Positions 5,386 to 5,672 of a stretch of 5,672 nt of DNA are shown piece after piece. The stretch lies in the NCBI GenBank assembly GCA_946477805.1, contig CAMKZP010000264.1, positions 1 through 5,672 on the forward strand. The letters are read 5' to 3'. This DNA comes from an uncultured Enterobacter sp. GTDB taxonomy: Bacteria > Pseudomonadota > Gammaproteobacteria > Enterobacterales > Enterobacteriaceae. The notes under the pieces are model-generated. The model worked only from the letters and a program-made list of their open reading frames with translations, made no database searches and had not been told where the DNA came from. Numbering within the stretch: position 1 is the stretch's first letter; every line of letters begins with the position of its first letter. Position numbers and translations under genes: made by a program.

Positions 5386-5537
5386 TATTGTCAGTTCTGT
5401 CAGCCGGTGATCGATAGCTGCATTAAAGGGGTCCAGTTCGTCGTCGGTCAGATCGTGTTTGTTTTTTCTATCACTTTTTCAAGCGTGTCTCTGGAAGTAC
5501 AGCGCCTAAGGCGTAACAGCCATTCCTGTCTGGTAAT
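5381..5537 (-). pseudogene. Broken hha/ymoA-family regulator gene
   Basis: The minus strand encodes TRQEWLLRLRRCTSRDTLEK then VIEK, and after a one-base shift NKHDLTDDELDPFNAAIDHR then LTELT, which follows the Hha/YmoA fold (compare LRRCQTIDTLERVIEKN and AADHRLAELTMNKLYD in Hha). Hha-type proteins of about 70 residues bind H-NS and modulate silencing of foreign genes. Three lesions are visible: the expected start codon is ATT (5535-5537) with no clear ribosome binding site; a run of six A residues (complement of 5462-5467) is one short, shifting the frame; and the last 18 or so codons are absent, the break coinciding with the IS630 fragment at 5381-5385. It is a dead gene, likely cut by an IS-associated rearrangement. 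Confidence 0.72.
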
Positions 5538-5672
5538 GTAATTTCTACAATAGCATTAGAAAGAAGTCACTTATCTTCAGATCTACGTTTCAAAACTGTC
5601 TAGATTATCCGTGGAGATTCAGTTCCTAGATTAATAAATAACTCTGATTTGCATCTTAAAAAAATATTACAA
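5538..5672. other. AT-rich terminal stretch without a gene
   Basis: No credible ORF or RNA gene is seen. It would have been the region upstream of the broken hha-like gene. CTAGATTA occurs twice (5600-5607 and 5626-5633). The stretch may hold an IS end that I cannot name. Confidence 0.4.

Noticed and set aside
5083..5541. A single 152-residue protein
   Set aside because: Only the first 101 codons match an IS630 transposase. The rest is antisense to an hha-like relic, so the ORF is a fusion by rearrangement.
5600..5633. Two CTAGATTA copies as a target-site duplication or IS end
   Set aside because: Eight bases in AT-rich DNA with only 18 bases between them; no element lies between the copies and chance is plausible.
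1..5672. CRISPR array, tRNA or rRNA gene, replication-origin iterons
   Set aside because: No regularly spaced repeats, cloverleaf-like segments or iteron series were seen on either strand.

Overview
The window looks like part of an IncF-type plasmid from Escherichia, Shigella or a close relative. The evidence is a ResD/RsdB-type tyrosine recombinase of the kind used for F-family plasmid dimer resolution, an Rpn (PD-(D/E)xK) nuclease, a resolvase-type serine recombinase, an omptin protease close to the plasmid-borne OmpP/ArlC group, and remnants of enterobacterial IS elements (IS911-like and IS630-like). Plasmid location is inferred from gene content; no replicon or transfer gene lies in the window. 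The first 26 bases are not biological: they match the 3' part of a Nextera/Tn5 tagmentation adapter, so the contig edge is a library artefact.

Layout. (1) 27-1040, plus strand, GC-rich: the 3' end of an unrecognised gene, then resD four bases downstream, apparently translationally coupled. (2) 1041-1318: a strong hairpin with two CAGATCTG palindromes (1074-1118), then a possible 50-residue small ORF with a ribosome binding site. Its stop overlaps the stop of the convergent rpn gene. (3) 1319-2260, minus: a full-length Rpn nuclease. An internal in-frame ATG at 1528 with a better Shine-Dalgarno than the main start predicts a separately translated 69-residue C-terminal protein, the architecture reported for intragenic Rpn antitoxins. 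(4) 2381-3335, minus: a serine recombinase followed by a small single-pass membrane protein, probably one transcript, with inverted and direct repeats upstream that could be its recombination or operator site. (5) 3488-4528, minus, AT-rich: a complete omptin gene as its own transcription unit, with a consensus -35, a ribosome binding site, intact catalytic residues and a downstream GC-rich hairpin. (6) 4529-5672: decayed DNA with an IS911-like orfA carrying frameshifts and stops, the first 101 codons of an IS630-family transposase, and, fused to that break, an antisense relic of an hha/ymoA-family gene with a lost start codon, a frameshift and a missing 3' end.

Functionally, the left part serves plasmid maintenance (multimer resolution) and possibly phage defence (Rpn). 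The omptin is an accessory virulence or peptide-resistance gene lying between a serine recombinase and an IS graveyard, which suggests it arrived as mobile cargo. The least routine observations are the predicted intragenic antitoxin start in rpn and the fossil hha gene at the IS630 junction.
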